Part shown: positions 45,781-55,284 of the stretch, piece after piece
Numbering within the stretch: position 1 is the first letter of the stretch
Layout: each line of letters opens with the position of its first letter
DNA from: Chryseobacterium elymi
GTDB lineage: Bacteria > Bacteroidota > Bacteroidia > Flavobacteriales > Weeksellaceae
Length of the DNA: 64,000 nt
NCBI RefSeq assembly: GCF_003385495.1
Contig: NZ_QNUH01000007.1
Coordinates: 1 to 64,000, forward strand
Reading direction: 5' to 3'
The notes under the pieces: generated by a model
Seen by the model: the letters and a program-made list of their open reading frames with translations, nothing else
Database searches by the model: none
Told to the model about the DNA's origin: nothing
Position numbers and translations under genes: made by a program

Positions 45781-46266
45781 TTAATATAATACCGGCGTTT
45801 CCTTCTGTTGAATATAATCCTTCAGATGGTCGAAATTCTGCCACAGCAGGCTTTCAAAATCCCAGTGATAAAATGGTCTCATACTCTGCCCTTTTCTGTA
45901 TGCTTTCATATATAGTTTCATGTATTCCGGAAGAATAAATGTTCCCAATACAACGGCAGCAAGGAGATGGGCATTGAGCTTACCGTTTCCAAGGAGAAGA
46001 TACTGCATGGCGATTTCATCTTCGAATTGGGTTCCGCATCCGGTAATCAGGTGATGTACATCATGGTTTTCCATTTTGGGAATCATTGAAAATCCGTGTT
46101 TTTTATAGAATTCTCCCAGTTTTCTTCCGAGAGAATCTTCCTGAAACTTGAGGAGCTGTTCTTCGTTGAACTGCCATTGTCTCTTTTTCTTTTTAAAATA
46201 TTTTCTGTAAAGTTTCTGGGTTTTATCATAGACAAAAAGCAGAAATTGAACACGTACTTTTTTCAT
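45781..46266 (-). CDS. Coq4-like protein
   Basis: A 161-residue protein with the Coq4-type metal motif NHDVHHLITG...EDEIAMQYLLLGNGK and a following helical part. In other organisms Coq4 is a scaffold or decarboxylase in ubiquinone synthesis. Flavobacteria use menaquinone, so the substrate here is unknown. The N-terminus is unusually basic (VYDKTQKLYRKYFKKKKRQ). Confidence 0.7.
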   Translation of the reverse strand: MKKVRVQFLLFVYDKTQKLYRKYFKKKKRQWQFNEEQLLKFQEDSLGRKLGEFYKKHGFSMIPKMENHDVHHLITGCGTQFEDEIAMQYLLLGNGKLNAHLLAAVVLGTFILPEYMKLYMKAYRKGQSMRPFYHWDFESLLWQNFDHLKDYIQQKETPVLY

Positions 46267-46272
46267 AATGTA

Positions 46273-46572
46273 TTATTTAAATATTAAATTAATTCCTATT
46301 AAAGCGTAAAGGTATGCTAAGGGAATATTGATGAGAAGAAGACCAATAGCTTTGAGACAAGCTTTAAGTTTAGATTGACTGGCAATTCCATAAATCAATA
46401 ATCCAATCACAAAGAGTAGGTTTACAATGGTTCCCCAAGTTAGGAGCATATAACCACAGGCTACAAAACCATCATTTTTTGTTATTAAATAGCCGAAAAG
46501 ACAAATATTTCCGAGCAGAAAGCATAATCCGAAAATGTATTTTCCAATGTTTATTATTTCATGATCTTTCAT
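46273..46572 (-). CDS. Small membrane protein
   Basis: A 99-residue protein with three membrane helices (IFGLCFLLGNICLFGYLI, YMLLTWGTIVNLLFVIGLLIYG, AIGLLLINIPLAYLYALIG). No family is recognised. It lies 6 bases upstream of the Coq4-like gene on the same strand. Confidence 0.65.
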   Translation of the reverse strand: MKDHEIINIGKYIFGLCFLLGNICLFGYLITKNDGFVACGYMLLTWGTIVNLLFVIGLLIYGIASQSKLKACLKAIGLLLINIPLAYLYALIGINLIFK

Positions 46573-46584
46573 CAATATCATATT

Positions 46585-47427
46585 TTAAGCTTGAGTTAAA
46601 GTAAAGACGGTAATTTCCGGACGTACCATAAATCTTATCTGAAAAGAATGGCCAATAGCCCGGTTGATGTAAAGCATTCTTCCGTCCTGGAGATTTATTT
46701 CCCCCGATATATACTTTTTATTTTCAACAGGAAGTACTGGAGTGATAACACCTGGAATTCTGCATTGCCCTCCGTGAGTATGTCCGCTTAAAATCCAGCC
46801 CTGGTAACCGTTCCATATATCTCTGTCGCAGGCATCTGGATTATGGCAGAGTATAATATTGGCTTTTGAGGGATCATAATCAGTCATTACTTCCTCCGGA
46901 TGGAAATTAGGTGACCAGAGATCTTCAAATCCTATAAAATTCAGTCCGTAGCTTTCTTCACTGTTATTTTTAAGCATACTGATTCCAAAATCCCTGAGAA
47001 TTTGACAGATATTTTCTGAGCAAATAATATCGTCCCAGTTCTTTCCGTAGTCATGATTTCCCAGTATTCCGAAGGTTGCCAGCTTTCCATAGACTGCCTG
47101 CTTCATTACCTTCTTCAGGTCTTCCTGCTCTTCTGCAGTTCCGTGGTTCACGAAATCTCCAGTGTAGACTACAAAATCCGGATTAAACTGTTGTGCTTTT
47201 TGAAAAGATTCGATCAGGAAATTCCAGTCGAAACGGTCTCCGACATGCAGATCTGATATCTGCATCAGGATTTTTCCCTCCAGGGATTCGGGCAGATTCT
47301 TTACGGGTAACTTTCTCTGAACAAATTCTACCCAAAAAGGCTCTATCTGCCACGAATACAGAAAAGGGAACGCGCTCACTGCTGAAAGCTGAAAAAGCCG
47401 CTTAAGAAAACACTTTCTTGTCATCAT
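46585..47427 (-). CDS. Metallophosphoesterase, YkoQ/YaeI-like
   Basis: A 280-residue calcineurin-type phosphoesterase anchored by one N-terminal segment. The metal-site motifs are ISDLHVGDRFD, YTGDFVNHG, GILGNHDYGK and ILSGHTHGGQC. Likely substrate: a phosphodiester in envelope lipid or nucleotide; not readable. The short spacing to 46273 and 47446 suggests an operon. Confidence 0.88.
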   Translation of the reverse strand: MMTRKCFLKRLFQLSAVSAFPFLYSWQIEPFWVEFVQRKLPVKNLPESLEGKILMQISDLHVGDRFDWNFLIESFQKAQQFNPDFVVYTGDFVNHGTAEEQEDLKKVMKQAVYGKLATFGILGNHDYGKNWDDIICSENICQILRDFGISMLKNNSEESYGLNFIGFEDLWSPNFHPEEVMTDYDPSKANIILCHNPDACDRDIWNGYQGWILSGHTHGGQCRIPGVITPVLPVENKKYISGEINLQDGRMLYINRAIGHSFQIRFMVRPEITVFTLTQA

Positions 47428-47445
47428 TTTTTGGTTCAGTTACAA

Positions 47446-47736
47446 TTAACTTCCCGCGAAAGGAGTTCCGAAAATGCCTACTGCCAATTCTGCCCAGACA
47501 AGCAACAGCAATAGAAGAATGGCTCCGATTAACAGGGTTTTGTGCGTTTTATTTTTAATGATCCGCTGAATCAGATCGATGATAAAAGCAGTTCCAAAAA
47601 GCAAAACGGCACCAATTACAAAATCTACCGGTGACCAGTCGAATTCCTCAGAGAACCTATTCCCCCATAGCGGAATGCATAATAAAACTGCTGGTGTAGC
47701 ATAAATAAGAACTGTTTTTTGTTTTTGTGTCATCAT
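47446..47736 (-). CDS. Small membrane protein
   Basis: A 96-residue protein with three hydrophobic helices (IYATPAVLLCIPLWG, VDFVIGAVLLFGTAFIIDLI, TLLIGAILLLLLLVWAELAVG). The function is not recognised. It lies in the same run as the phosphoesterase and the regulator at 47803. Confidence 0.65.
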   Translation of the reverse strand: MMTQKQKTVLIYATPAVLLCIPLWGNRFSEEFDWSPVDFVIGAVLLFGTAFIIDLIQRIIKNKTHKTLLIGAILLLLLLVWAELAVGIFGTPFAGS

Positions 47737-47802
47737 TTTTTTATTTTTAATAACGATAAAGTACTTTGTATTTCAAAGTTAATTTTCAAAAAAATATAGA
47801 TT

Positions 47803-48093
47803 CTATCTTCCCAATAATTTTTCAAGCCCATCCAAATGTTCGTTAAAAGCCTGTCTTCCGTTCTGTGTGACACGATAAGAAGTTTTGGGCTTTTTGCCTA
47901 CGAACTCTTTTTTCACTTCGATATATCCAGCTTTTTCCAAAGCATTGCTATGGCTCGCCAAATTGCCATCTGTGATATCTAAAAGTCCTTTCATTTCTGA
48001 AAAGTCAACCCAGTCGTTTACCATAAGAACGGACATGATACCCAATCTCACACGGCTTTCGAATTCTTTATTGAGTTGATTTATCTTTATCAT
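47803..48093 (-). CDS. Winged-helix transcriptional regulator
   Basis: A 96-residue winged-helix DNA-binding protein of the short MarR/ArsR-like type: recognition region LLDITDGNLASHSNALEKAGY, wing VGKKPKTSYRVTQNGR. There is no sensor domain. It is flanked by membrane-protein genes on the same strand, which it probably controls. Confidence 0.85.
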   Translation of the reverse strand: MIKINQLNKEFESRVRLGIMSVLMVNDWVDFSEMKGLLDITDGNLASHSNALEKAGYIEVKKEFVGKKPKTSYRVTQNGRQAFNEHLDGLEKLLGR

Positions 48094-48153
48094 AATAAGT
48101 CGCTAACTGCAGTTTTAGAGAAGCTGCTTTCACAAAAGCTGCAAATTTAATCT

Positions 48154-48771
48154 TTATTTATATTTTTTATGCATGATCAAGCCGTACACAATATGTAAAA
48201 TCCCAAAACCAATGGCCCAAAATACAAGCCCCCATCCTAAAAAGAAAAGAGAGATCAATCCCAGAACGATTTGACAATATCCTAAATATTTAATATCTGT
48301 TAAGGTATATCGCTCTGCACTGACCAGGGCAATTCCATAAAATATTAATGTAGCCGGCGCTATCCATACAAATAGATGATGGAAAAGAAGGGCAAGACAA
48401 AATATTCCGCCTGTTGCCAAAGGAACTGCAAAAGTTAACAGTAAACGTTTGGTTGTACTATCCCAGATTTTCAGACCTTTCTTTTTGCTTTTATTGGCTG
48501 TGAAAATATATCCGCTCAGTAGGGCTGTCAGTAAAATTACTATTCCTACAATTACCAGCTCTCTAACCAATGCCAAGCCAAAGAAATTCCTGTCACCATC
48601 GAAGTAATCGATTCCTTCCCGCTGGAAAATAAAATAAACGTATCCTACACCGATCAGCGCAGCTAAGCCGGCAAAAACCCCGGACAGTCCGCTTAATGAA
48701 ATAAATCTGGAAGACCGCTCCATCATGGAACGGATATGTGATAAGTCTTCGTAATAGTTTTTCGAATCCAT
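48154..48771 (-). CDS. Six-helix membrane protein
   Basis: A 205-residue protein with an N-terminal soluble stretch (YYEDLSHIRSMMERSSRFISLSG) and about six membrane helices. The SGLSGVFAGLAALIGVGYVYF pattern is common in flavobacterial proteins encoded next to a winged-helix regulator, as here (47803). Function unknown. Confidence 0.75.
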   Translation of the reverse strand: MDSKNYYEDLSHIRSMMERSSRFISLSGLSGVFAGLAALIGVGYVYFIFQREGIDYFDGDRNFFGLALVRELVIVGIVILLTALLSGYIFTANKSKKKGLKIWDSTTKRLLLTFAVPLATGGIFCLALLFHHLFVWIAPATLIFYGIALVSAERYTLTDIKYLGYCQIVLGLISLFFLGWGLVFWAIGFGILHIVYGLIMHKKYK

Positions 48772-49024
48772 AAAAAGAACTTTGAATTACAAAGTTATAA
48801 TTTATTTTTAATCTGCCAATTATTTTTTACATTTTAATAATTTTTTTTCATATCCCATTCCGGCAATTGCTGACTTTAAGAAAGTACAATTCAACTTAAG
48901 AACACAGAAAAATTGCCAAAAATGCCCCTGTTATTTTAGGGGTCTGCACATTTTTATTAATGGCTTTCACAACTTTCCGTATTAAAGCTAGTTTCATCAA
49001 TTCAGATATTATGAATACATTCTG

Positions 49025-49323
49025 TTTGCATGCGGCGGATTTGCTATGCTTGGTTTTGCCTTTCTTATTTCTTTACTGGTAGCGGAACCGACCGCCGGAA
49101 CAAGGGAAAGGATGAAATCCATAAAAACAAATTATCAAGTATTGTTATTGGCTTCGATACGACAGAGTATGGTGAATACCTCACATTTACTGGCCTAGCA
49201 AAAAAAGACAAGATAAGAATTCTGGTTAAAAAGGAAGATTATTTCCGATACAAGCCAAGAACAAAAGTAGTTGTTATTTATTTAAAGTACAGTAAAACAG
49301 CAATCTCTATAAGTGACTTGTGA
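49025..49323 (+). pseudogene. Frameshifted remnant of a small membrane protein gene
   Basis: Two frames join into one sensible protein. From 49025 one frame reads FACGGFAMLGFAFLISLLV followed by AEPTAGTRERMKS; the neighbouring frame then continues as KLSSIVIGFDTTEYGEYL to the stop at 49323. The shift is near 49120-49135, and no start codon precedes the membrane segment. The rest of 48772-49644 shows only AT-rich sequence with no other gene. Confidence 0.45.
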
Positions 49324-49586
49324 TTACTCTACTCGCTTCTTTAAATCCAAAAATCTTAAGCCTTTACTCAAAATTTCACTTCTCTTACTTGAGGAATTTT
49401 ATTGGTGTATACTACTTTCGTAAGCAATAATGCATTTTAAATTTTATTAAAGTGAAAAATTTACGTTAAAACAAATTATTTAACTAAAAATATTTAATAA
49501 AATACATAAAAAAAAAACCTTCATTAATTATTTAACATTAAATATTTAATAATTAACAAAAAATTAATATTTAAGATAAAACACCA

Positions 49587-49616
49587 TTGTAGTTTTAAAA
49601 AAAAATAACATATTTG
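49587..49616 (+). promoter_or_regulatory. susC promoter
   Basis: TTG (49587-49589), a 19-base spacer and CATATTTG (49609-49616) match TTG/TAnnTTTG except for one base. It lies 28 bases before the susC ATG. Confidence 0.5.
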
Positions 49617-49644
49617 TACGAAATATTTATTAAATTTTGTTAAT

Positions 49645-52578
49645 ATGAATGTGAAACTAAAAATCCTATCTACTGCAGTAGTCTTTTTTACAGCCCAGGT
49701 TGTAACCGCGCAGAAAGATTCCACTAAAACTAAAGACATTGATGAAGTAGTAGTTGTTGCTTACGGTAAACAGAAAAGAGGGACAATTACTGGATCAAAT
49801 GTTCAGGTAGATGCAGCAAAAATCGAAAATCGTCCTATTTCCAATGTTTTACAAGCGTTGGATGGGGCTGGAGCAGGTATTCAGATTGCTGCAGGTACAG
49901 GCCAGCCAGGTGAAGGTTCATCAATAAGAATCAGAGGAACGGGTTCTTACCTTGTTTCAAACGAACCACTTTTAATTGTTGATGGAGTTCCTTTCCCTGG
50001 AAACTTAAATTCATTAAATCCTAATGATATTGAGAGTTTAACGGTATTAAAAGATGCATCATCAACAGCTCTATACGGCTCTAGTGCAGCCAATGGAGTT
50101 ATTATGGTAACCACTAAGAGAGGTAAAAAAAATTCATCAAGATTTACTCTTAATTCCAATACAGGTATAGTAAGCAGATTTGTACAGGAATATGACAGAG
50201 TAGGCGCAGCAGATTATTATGTACTTGCATGGGAGGCAATGCGTAACGGCAGAAGGATTACAAACCCTAACGAAACGCTTGCTGCCTCAAACGCATGGGC
50301 AAGCACTAATTTAATTTCCGGGAATCTAAAAACCAATGTCTATGATGTACCAAATGCCCAGTTAGTTATAGATGGAATACTTAATCCCACGGCAAAGTTG
50401 CGTTACAATGATTTTGACTGGGCTGCGCCTATAATAGGCGTAGGAATACGGCAAGACCATAGCATTAGTTTTTCAGGGGGAAATGATAAAAGTACATTAT
50501 TTAGTTCATTAGGCTACACCAATGAAAAAGGATATATTGTAAAATCAAGTTTTGAACGTCTTAACTTAAGGATTAATGCAGATTCACAAGTTAAAGACTG
50601 GTTTAAAATTGGAACCAGCTTAAATGGTGTTATTACGAGCCAAGGTTTAGCTGTAAATGGAGCAGACAATAATTCTGCTTATATAAATCCTTATGCATGG
50701 ACCCGTGGTATGGGGCCAATTTATAGTCCCTATCAGCATGACCCTGTCACAGGAGAAAGACTGTACGATGTTAATGGAGATGTTCTCTATGATGATGGTT
50801 CTCTACGTGGTGTTGATGCCGCTGCAGGTAGAAATATTATATGGGAAACATTACTAAATGATGACAGAACAAATTCATACAATCTCCAGTCTAATGTGTA
50901 TGCTGAGTTTAAACTTTTACCGGAATTGATGCTCCGAACCAATGCGGCATATAACTTCAGAGGAACATTAAACAAAACCTATGGAAACAGACTCATCGGG
51001 GATGCTTTGGGAATTGGTTCTGCTTCCAGAACAATGTATCTGACCAGAGATTTTACATGGAACCAGGTATTAACATATAATAAAAAATTGGGAGGCCATG
51101 ATGTAACTGTTCTTGCGGGACACGAAAATTTTGATTATAAACAAGATTACTTATATGGATATAAGCGAAATCAGGTGTTGGATAATTTTTACGAGTTTGG
51201 AAACTTTGTAGATAATAATACCCTTAACTCATATCTTAGAGAAAGAACTAAAGAAAGCTGGTTTACAAGATTGAACTATAATTATAATGAAAAGTATCTT
51301 TTAGAGGGCTCAATAAGATGGGATGGATCTTCCCGCTTTGCCACAGATGTAAGATGGCAATCATTCTGGTCAGCAGGTGCCGGATGGGTGATTTCAAAAG
51401 AAAACTTTCTGCAGGATAATAAATTCATCAATTTCCTAAAATTAAGAGGCTCTTACGGAGAAGTAGGCAACGATGCTTTAGATACCAACTACGCTTATCA
51501 AACCTTGTTTTCTTTAGGCTATAACAATGGTACAGAACCAGGAATTTTGCTTACCAATGTAGGTGATCCATTAATTACTTGGGAGACCAAAGCACAATCT
51601 GATATCGCCTTAGAATTTGAACTATTGAATAAAAGAGTACGTGGTACTGTAGAATATTATAATTCTGAAACCAAAGGATTACTTTTCCCTTTTCAAACGC
51701 CTGTAAATGCAGGTATTCCTGGTAATAGTATTGACAGAAATGTGGGTAACTTGGTAAATAAAGGATATGAAATCACTTTGAGCGCAGATATTATTAAGAA
51801 TCAAAACATGAAATGGACCGTCTCTGCTTATGGAACTACATATAAGAATGAAATCACCAGCCTTTCACAAGACGAATTTATCAGTGGCACTAAAAAATTA
51901 ATGAAAGGTAAAGACCTATATGCCTTTTGGCTGAGGTCATGGTATGGAGTGGATCCTGCTGATGGGGCACCACTATTTGTCTTAGATCAGGATTTATTTA
52001 CTGATACTACAACAGCAGATATTAGAACGGTAAACGGAGTTTTGGTTACAACTAATCAGAATAAAGCCAAATATGCCTATCATGGATCTGCAATTCCTGA
52101 TTTTTTTGGAAATTTTTCGACTACATTTAATTTCAAAAACTGGGAACTTTCTGCATCATTCAATTATCAGTTTGGAGGAAAAATATATGACACTAATTAT
52201 GCAAATTTAATGGATGCCTACCCTCAGGGAGGAGCAGCACACACTGATATTTATAACCGTTGGACTACTCCCGGACAGATCACTGATGTACCTGCTCTAA
52301 ATTCATCAACAGTAGCTGCTTCAAATGCTGCTTCATCAAGATGGTTGGTAGATGCCAGTTATCTACTGTTGAGAAATGCCTCAATAGGCTATAGCTTTAA
52401 TCCTGGCATTGTGAAAAGCGTAGGAGTCAGCAGCTTAAAATTGTTCGTGAGTGGAGAAAACCTTTGGGTTAACAGCAAAAGAAAAGGTTTAGAGCCCTAC
52501 TCAACATTTAATGGTACTGTAAGTAACAGATATTCACCTTCCAGAATTATTACTTTTGGTTTAAGTACAACTTTTTAA
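49645..52578 (+). CDS. SusC/RagA TonB-dependent outer-membrane transporter
   Basis: A 977-residue outer-membrane barrel that imports oligosaccharides or peptides with a SusD lid and TonB energy. A signal peptide (ILSTAVVFFTAQVVTAQ) leads almost directly into the TonB-box region (IDEVVVVAYG), so the carboxypeptidase-like N-terminal domain common in SusC proteins is missing. The plug domain contains SIRIRGTGSYLVSNEPLLIVDG and ALYGSSAANGVIMVTTKRG, and the barrel ends with ITFGLSTTF. It is followed by its SusD after 10 bases. No hydrolase or regulator is adjacent, so the substrate is unclear. Confidence 0.94.
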   Translation: MNVKLKILSTAVVFFTAQVVTAQKDSTKTKDIDEVVVVAYGKQKRGTITGSNVQVDAAKIENRPISNVLQALDGAGAGIQIAAGTGQPGEGSSIRIRGTGSYLVSNEPLLIVDGVPFPGNLNSLNPNDIESLTVLKDASSTALYGSSAANGVIMVTTKRGKKNSSRFTLNSNTGIVSRFVQEYDRVGAADYYVLAWEAMRNGRRITNPNETLAASNAWASTNLISGNLKTNVYDVPNAQLVIDGILNPTAKLRYNDFDWAAPIIGVGIRQDHSISFSGGNDKSTLFSSLGYTNEKGYIVKSSFERLNLRINADSQVKDWFKIGTSLNGVITSQGLAVNGADNNSAYINPYAWTRGMGPIYSPYQHDPVTGERLYDVNGDVLYDDGSLRGVDAAAGRNIIWETLLNDDRTNSYNLQSNVYAEFKLLPELMLRTNAAYNFRGTLNKTYGNRLIGDALGIGSASRTMYLTRDFTWNQVLTYNKKLGGHDVTVLAGHENFDYKQDYLYGYKRNQVLDNFYEFGNFVDNNTLNSYLRERTKESWFTRLNYNYNEKYLLEGSIRWDGSSRFATDVRWQSFWSAGAGWVISKENFLQDNKFINFLKLRGSYGEVGNDALDTNYAYQTLFSLGYNNGTEPGILLTNVGDPLITWETKAQSDIALEFELLNKRVRGTVEYYNSETKGLLFPFQTPVNAGIPGNSIDRNVGNLVNKGYEITLSADIIKNQNMKWTVSAYGTTYKNEITSLSQDEFISGTKKLMKGKDLYAFWLRSWYGVDPADGAPLFVLDQDLFTDTTTADIRTVNGVLVTTNQNKAKYAYHGSAIPDFFGNFSTTFNFKNWELSASFNYQFGGKIYDTNYANLMDAYPQGGAAHTDIYNRWTTPGQITDVPALNSSTVAASNAASSRWLVDASYLLLRNASIGYSFNPGIVKSVGVSSLKLFVSGENLWVNSKRKGLEPYSTFNGTVSNRYSPSRIITFGLSTTF

Positions 52579-52588
52579 AATTATCAAA

Positions 52589-54097
52589 ATGAAATTTATT
52601 ACAAATAAAGCACTTTTAATTTCCGGTCTTTCCATACTAAGTATTTTATCATCATGTGAAAGAGACGATCTGGAGAAAGATCCAACTGAAGCAGCAAGTG
52701 AGCTTTTGGTAACTTCCAGTTTAGATAACTTAAATATTGCCATTAATGGGATGCATAGAAATATGTATTACAGACAAAACAGCAGCCAGGGACAGAATGG
52801 TGCTACCGGAGTAATGATTTATATGGATGTAATGGGAGAGGACTTGGTTTTCCCTACTACAGGTAACGGATGGTTTGTAACCACGCTGCGATGGCTGGAT
52901 AATGCTAATGCCAGTTCTGCAAATTTATTTTATCCATACGATTTTTTCTATGGACAGATAAGAATTACAAACATTATTATAAAGGCAGCTCCTAATCTTT
53001 CGGGAGATCAGGTACTGAAGGATAAGGTAATGGGCGAAGCTCATGCTTTCAGGGCTTATTGCTATTTTATGCTTGCTCAAATCTATGCAAAAAGATATGT
53101 AGAAGGAACAACGAATTCGCAACCTGGGGTACCGCTTAGGCTGGATGATTCTTTCAATCCTATTCCAAGAGCATCTTTAGAAGAGGTTTATGCTTTAATA
53201 AACTCAGATTTGGCACAGGCTTACGGTTTTCTAAACGGTAAAACAAGGTCGGATAAATCTCACTTCAATGCGAATGTTGTAAGAGGTCTAATGGCAAGGG
53301 TGGCTTTAGTACAAGGGAAATATGCTAACGCAGCTCTATACGCAAAAGAAGCAAGACAGGGATTTGCATTGATGAACAATACTCAGTATAAATCAGGCTT
53401 CAATAGTTATTCTAATTCAGAATGGGTGTGGGGCTACAAACCAATTGATGCCACAACCGACTTTTTTGGAAATTTTATGGGTTATATGTCCAGAAATTAT
53501 AATTCAACACAAATTAGACAGGCTCCTAAAGTTGTCAATAATTTATTATATGCGCAGTTTCCGGCCACTGATGTGAGAACACAGGTTATTGATCCTACTG
53601 GATTGCATCCTACACTGCCGTTAGCTTCTACCTACAGCAAATTTCCTTATACTTCGCAAAAATTTCTTTCTGTAAATGCATCAGGAGCTGTTGATAACAA
53701 CACAAGTCTGGGTGATATCCCATTTATGAGAGCTGCAGAAATGTATCTTATCGAAGCTGAAGCATTGGCAAAAGACAATAAAGAAGCAGATTCTAAAATT
53801 GTATTTAATGAGTTTACAAAAAATAGAAACCCTGCATATACTGGTGCTACAACTACAGGTCAGGCTTATATTACTGAAATTTTAAACAGCAGAAGATTAG
53901 AACTTTGGGGAGAAGGCTTCAGGTTCCTTGACTTGAAAAGATTGAATCTTCCTTTAGACAGGACAGGTGCCAATCATGTGTCTGCTGTTACTAATAATTT
54001 AATGACTGTCCCTGCTGGAGACAAGCGATGGACATGGTTGATTCCTCAGGCAGAGATCAATGCATCTCAAGGATTGGTAAAGCAAAACGAACTTTAA
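52589..54097 (+). CDS. SusD/RagB-family nutrient-binding lipoprotein
   Basis: A 502-residue surface lipoprotein with lipobox LSSC (Cys23) and the TPR-type helical fold: the AHAFRAYCYFMLAQIYAK motif near residue 150, RGLMARVALVQGKYANAA and the C-terminal RRLELWGEGFRFLDLKRL. It caps the SusC channel at 49645-52578. The operon ends with a terminator at 54122-54157. Confidence 0.94.
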   Translation: MKFITNKALLISGLSILSILSSCERDDLEKDPTEAASELLVTSSLDNLNIAINGMHRNMYYRQNSSQGQNGATGVMIYMDVMGEDLVFPTTGNGWFVTTLRWLDNANASSANLFYPYDFFYGQIRITNIIIKAAPNLSGDQVLKDKVMGEAHAFRAYCYFMLAQIYAKRYVEGTTNSQPGVPLRLDDSFNPIPRASLEEVYALINSDLAQAYGFLNGKTRSDKSHFNANVVRGLMARVALVQGKYANAALYAKEARQGFALMNNTQYKSGFNSYSNSEWVWGYKPIDATTDFFGNFMGYMSRNYNSTQIRQAPKVVNNLLYAQFPATDVRTQVIDPTGLHPTLPLASTYSKFPYTSQKFLSVNASGAVDNNTSLGDIPFMRAAEMYLIEAEALAKDNKEADSKIVFNEFTKNRNPAYTGATTTGQAYITEILNSRRLELWGEGFRFLDLKRLNLPLDRTGANHVSAVTNNLMTVPAGDKRWTWLIPQAEINASQGLVKQNEL

Positions 54098-54121
54098 TTC
54101 AACATTCATATTAACTGCAGA

Positions 54122-54157
54122 GAATCCGTTTCGTAATTGAAGCGGATCTCTTTTTTA
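54122..54157 (+). terminator. Terminator of the susCD operon
   Basis: ATCCGTTTC pairs with GAAGCGGAT (one G-U) and is followed by TTTTTT, 25 bases after the susD stop. Confidence 0.75.
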
Positions 54158-54179
54158 TTAAAAATCAAATTTTTAATAA

Positions 54180-54218
54180 AAAGAAAGGTTACCTTTTGGA
54201 TAACCTTTCTCTTTTTAT
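54180..54218 (-). terminator. Terminator of the enoyl-CoA hydratase gene
   Basis: AGAAAGGTTA and TAACCTTTCT form a stem, with a T-run on the minus strand, 13 bases past the stop at 54231. Confidence 0.75.
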
Positions 54219-54230
54219 GTTAAGCAAAAT

Positions 54231-54995
54231 TTACTTTGCTCTCAATTTTTCTTTAATTGATTCAATATTTTTCTTCGCAGAGTCTTCAAGAATTAAGCTT
54301 GCGCTCATGTGGATTCTTGCCGGCATCAGTTCATTGAAATGATCTGTCCCTTCCCAAGAAACTTTTTTAATTAAAGCTAACGCATCGCTGCTTCTGGAAG
54401 CCAGTGTCTGCATGAACTTATCTAATTTGGAATCCATTTCTTCAATATTTTCGGACACAGAATGATAAACATTATGCTGTTCTGCCCACTCTGCCGATCT
54501 GAAATCCGCGTCAATAGCCATTGCAGAGAACTGTGATTTCCCGATTTTCCTTTCTACATAAGGTCCGATCACGAAAGGCCCAATTCCTAAATTGATTTCT
54601 GTAAGCGCTAATGCCGAATCTTTAGTAGCAAAACAGTAATCTGCTCCACAAGCAATTCCTACTCCTCCACCGGTTGTTTTTCCCTGAACTCTTACTACTA
54701 CTATTTTTCCGCAGTTTCTCATTGCATTCAAAACTTTTGCAAATCCACCGAAAAATTTTGTAGATGCTTCCAGCTCTTCAATAGCTAAAAGCTCATCGAA
54801 ACTTGCTCCTGCGCAAAACGCTTTTTCACCTTCACTTTTTACTAAAATAGCTTTTACTTGTTCTTTAGCACCTTCATCCAGAATCGTCTGGGCCAGCTTT
54901 TCTAAAATGGCACCAGGAAGGGAGTTACTTTTTAGGGTTCCGAAGGTAATTTCGGCAATATTATTTTTAATTTCTGATACTACGAATTCGTTCAT
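54231..54995 (-). CDS. Enoyl-CoA hydratase/isomerase family protein
   Basis: A 254-residue crotonase-fold enzyme acting on an acyl-CoA thioester. The oxyanion-hole elements are FCAGASFDEL and GKTTGGGVGIACGADYCFA. A catalytic-type Glu is in ALTEINLGIGP, while the second Glu site is replaced by aliphatic residues, so hydratase versus isomerase activity is uncertain. paaZ (59987) is 5 kb away on the same strand, so a role in phenylacetate breakdown is possible but not shown. Confidence 0.85.
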   Translation of the reverse strand: MNEFVVSEIKNNIAEITFGTLKSNSLPGAILEKLAQTILDEGAKEQVKAILVKSEGEKAFCAGASFDELLAIEELEASTKFFGGFAKVLNAMRNCGKIVVVRVQGKTTGGGVGIACGADYCFATKDSALALTEINLGIGPFVIGPYVERKIGKSQFSAMAIDADFRSAEWAEQHNVYHSVSENIEEMDSKLDKFMQTLASRSSDALALIKKVSWEGTDHFNELMPARIHMSASLILEDSAKKNIESIKEKLRAK

Positions 54996-55199
54996 TTTTT
55001 ATTTTAATTAGATTGTTACAAAAATACTAAATACCAATCTTCCTGAGCAAATTATAAGGGCTAAATTACGATTAAACGGTACATATCTACTCTCAAATGA
55101 ATTCTCTGTAAAAGGAAATACAGATATCTGTTACGTATAAATACGGACTCCCCGATTTGGTATTTTCTACTCTAGCACTGTCTTCTTATATATTGTTCC

Positions 55200-55259
55200 T
55201 TTGGCTTATAAAAACTAATAGCACAGGCGTAATCCGAAAAGCCAAAAGAGAGTAGGAAA
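55200..55259 (+). promoter_or_regulatory. Conserved two-part 5' leader, copy A
   Basis: Upstream of the tail-collar gene. GGCGTAATCCGAAAAGC (55226-55242) and AGAGTAGGAAA (55249-55259) recur upstream of the peptide gene at 59625 with 16/17 and 11/11 identities. An 8-bp stem TTTGGCTT/AAGCCAAA (55200-55207 with 55239-55246) encloses the first block. The second block ends 25 bases before the ATG. Possibly a small structured RNA. No other gene or RNA is seen in 54996-55199. Confidence 0.5.
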
Positions 55260-55284
55260 TTTTAACAACTGAAAAACTATTATC

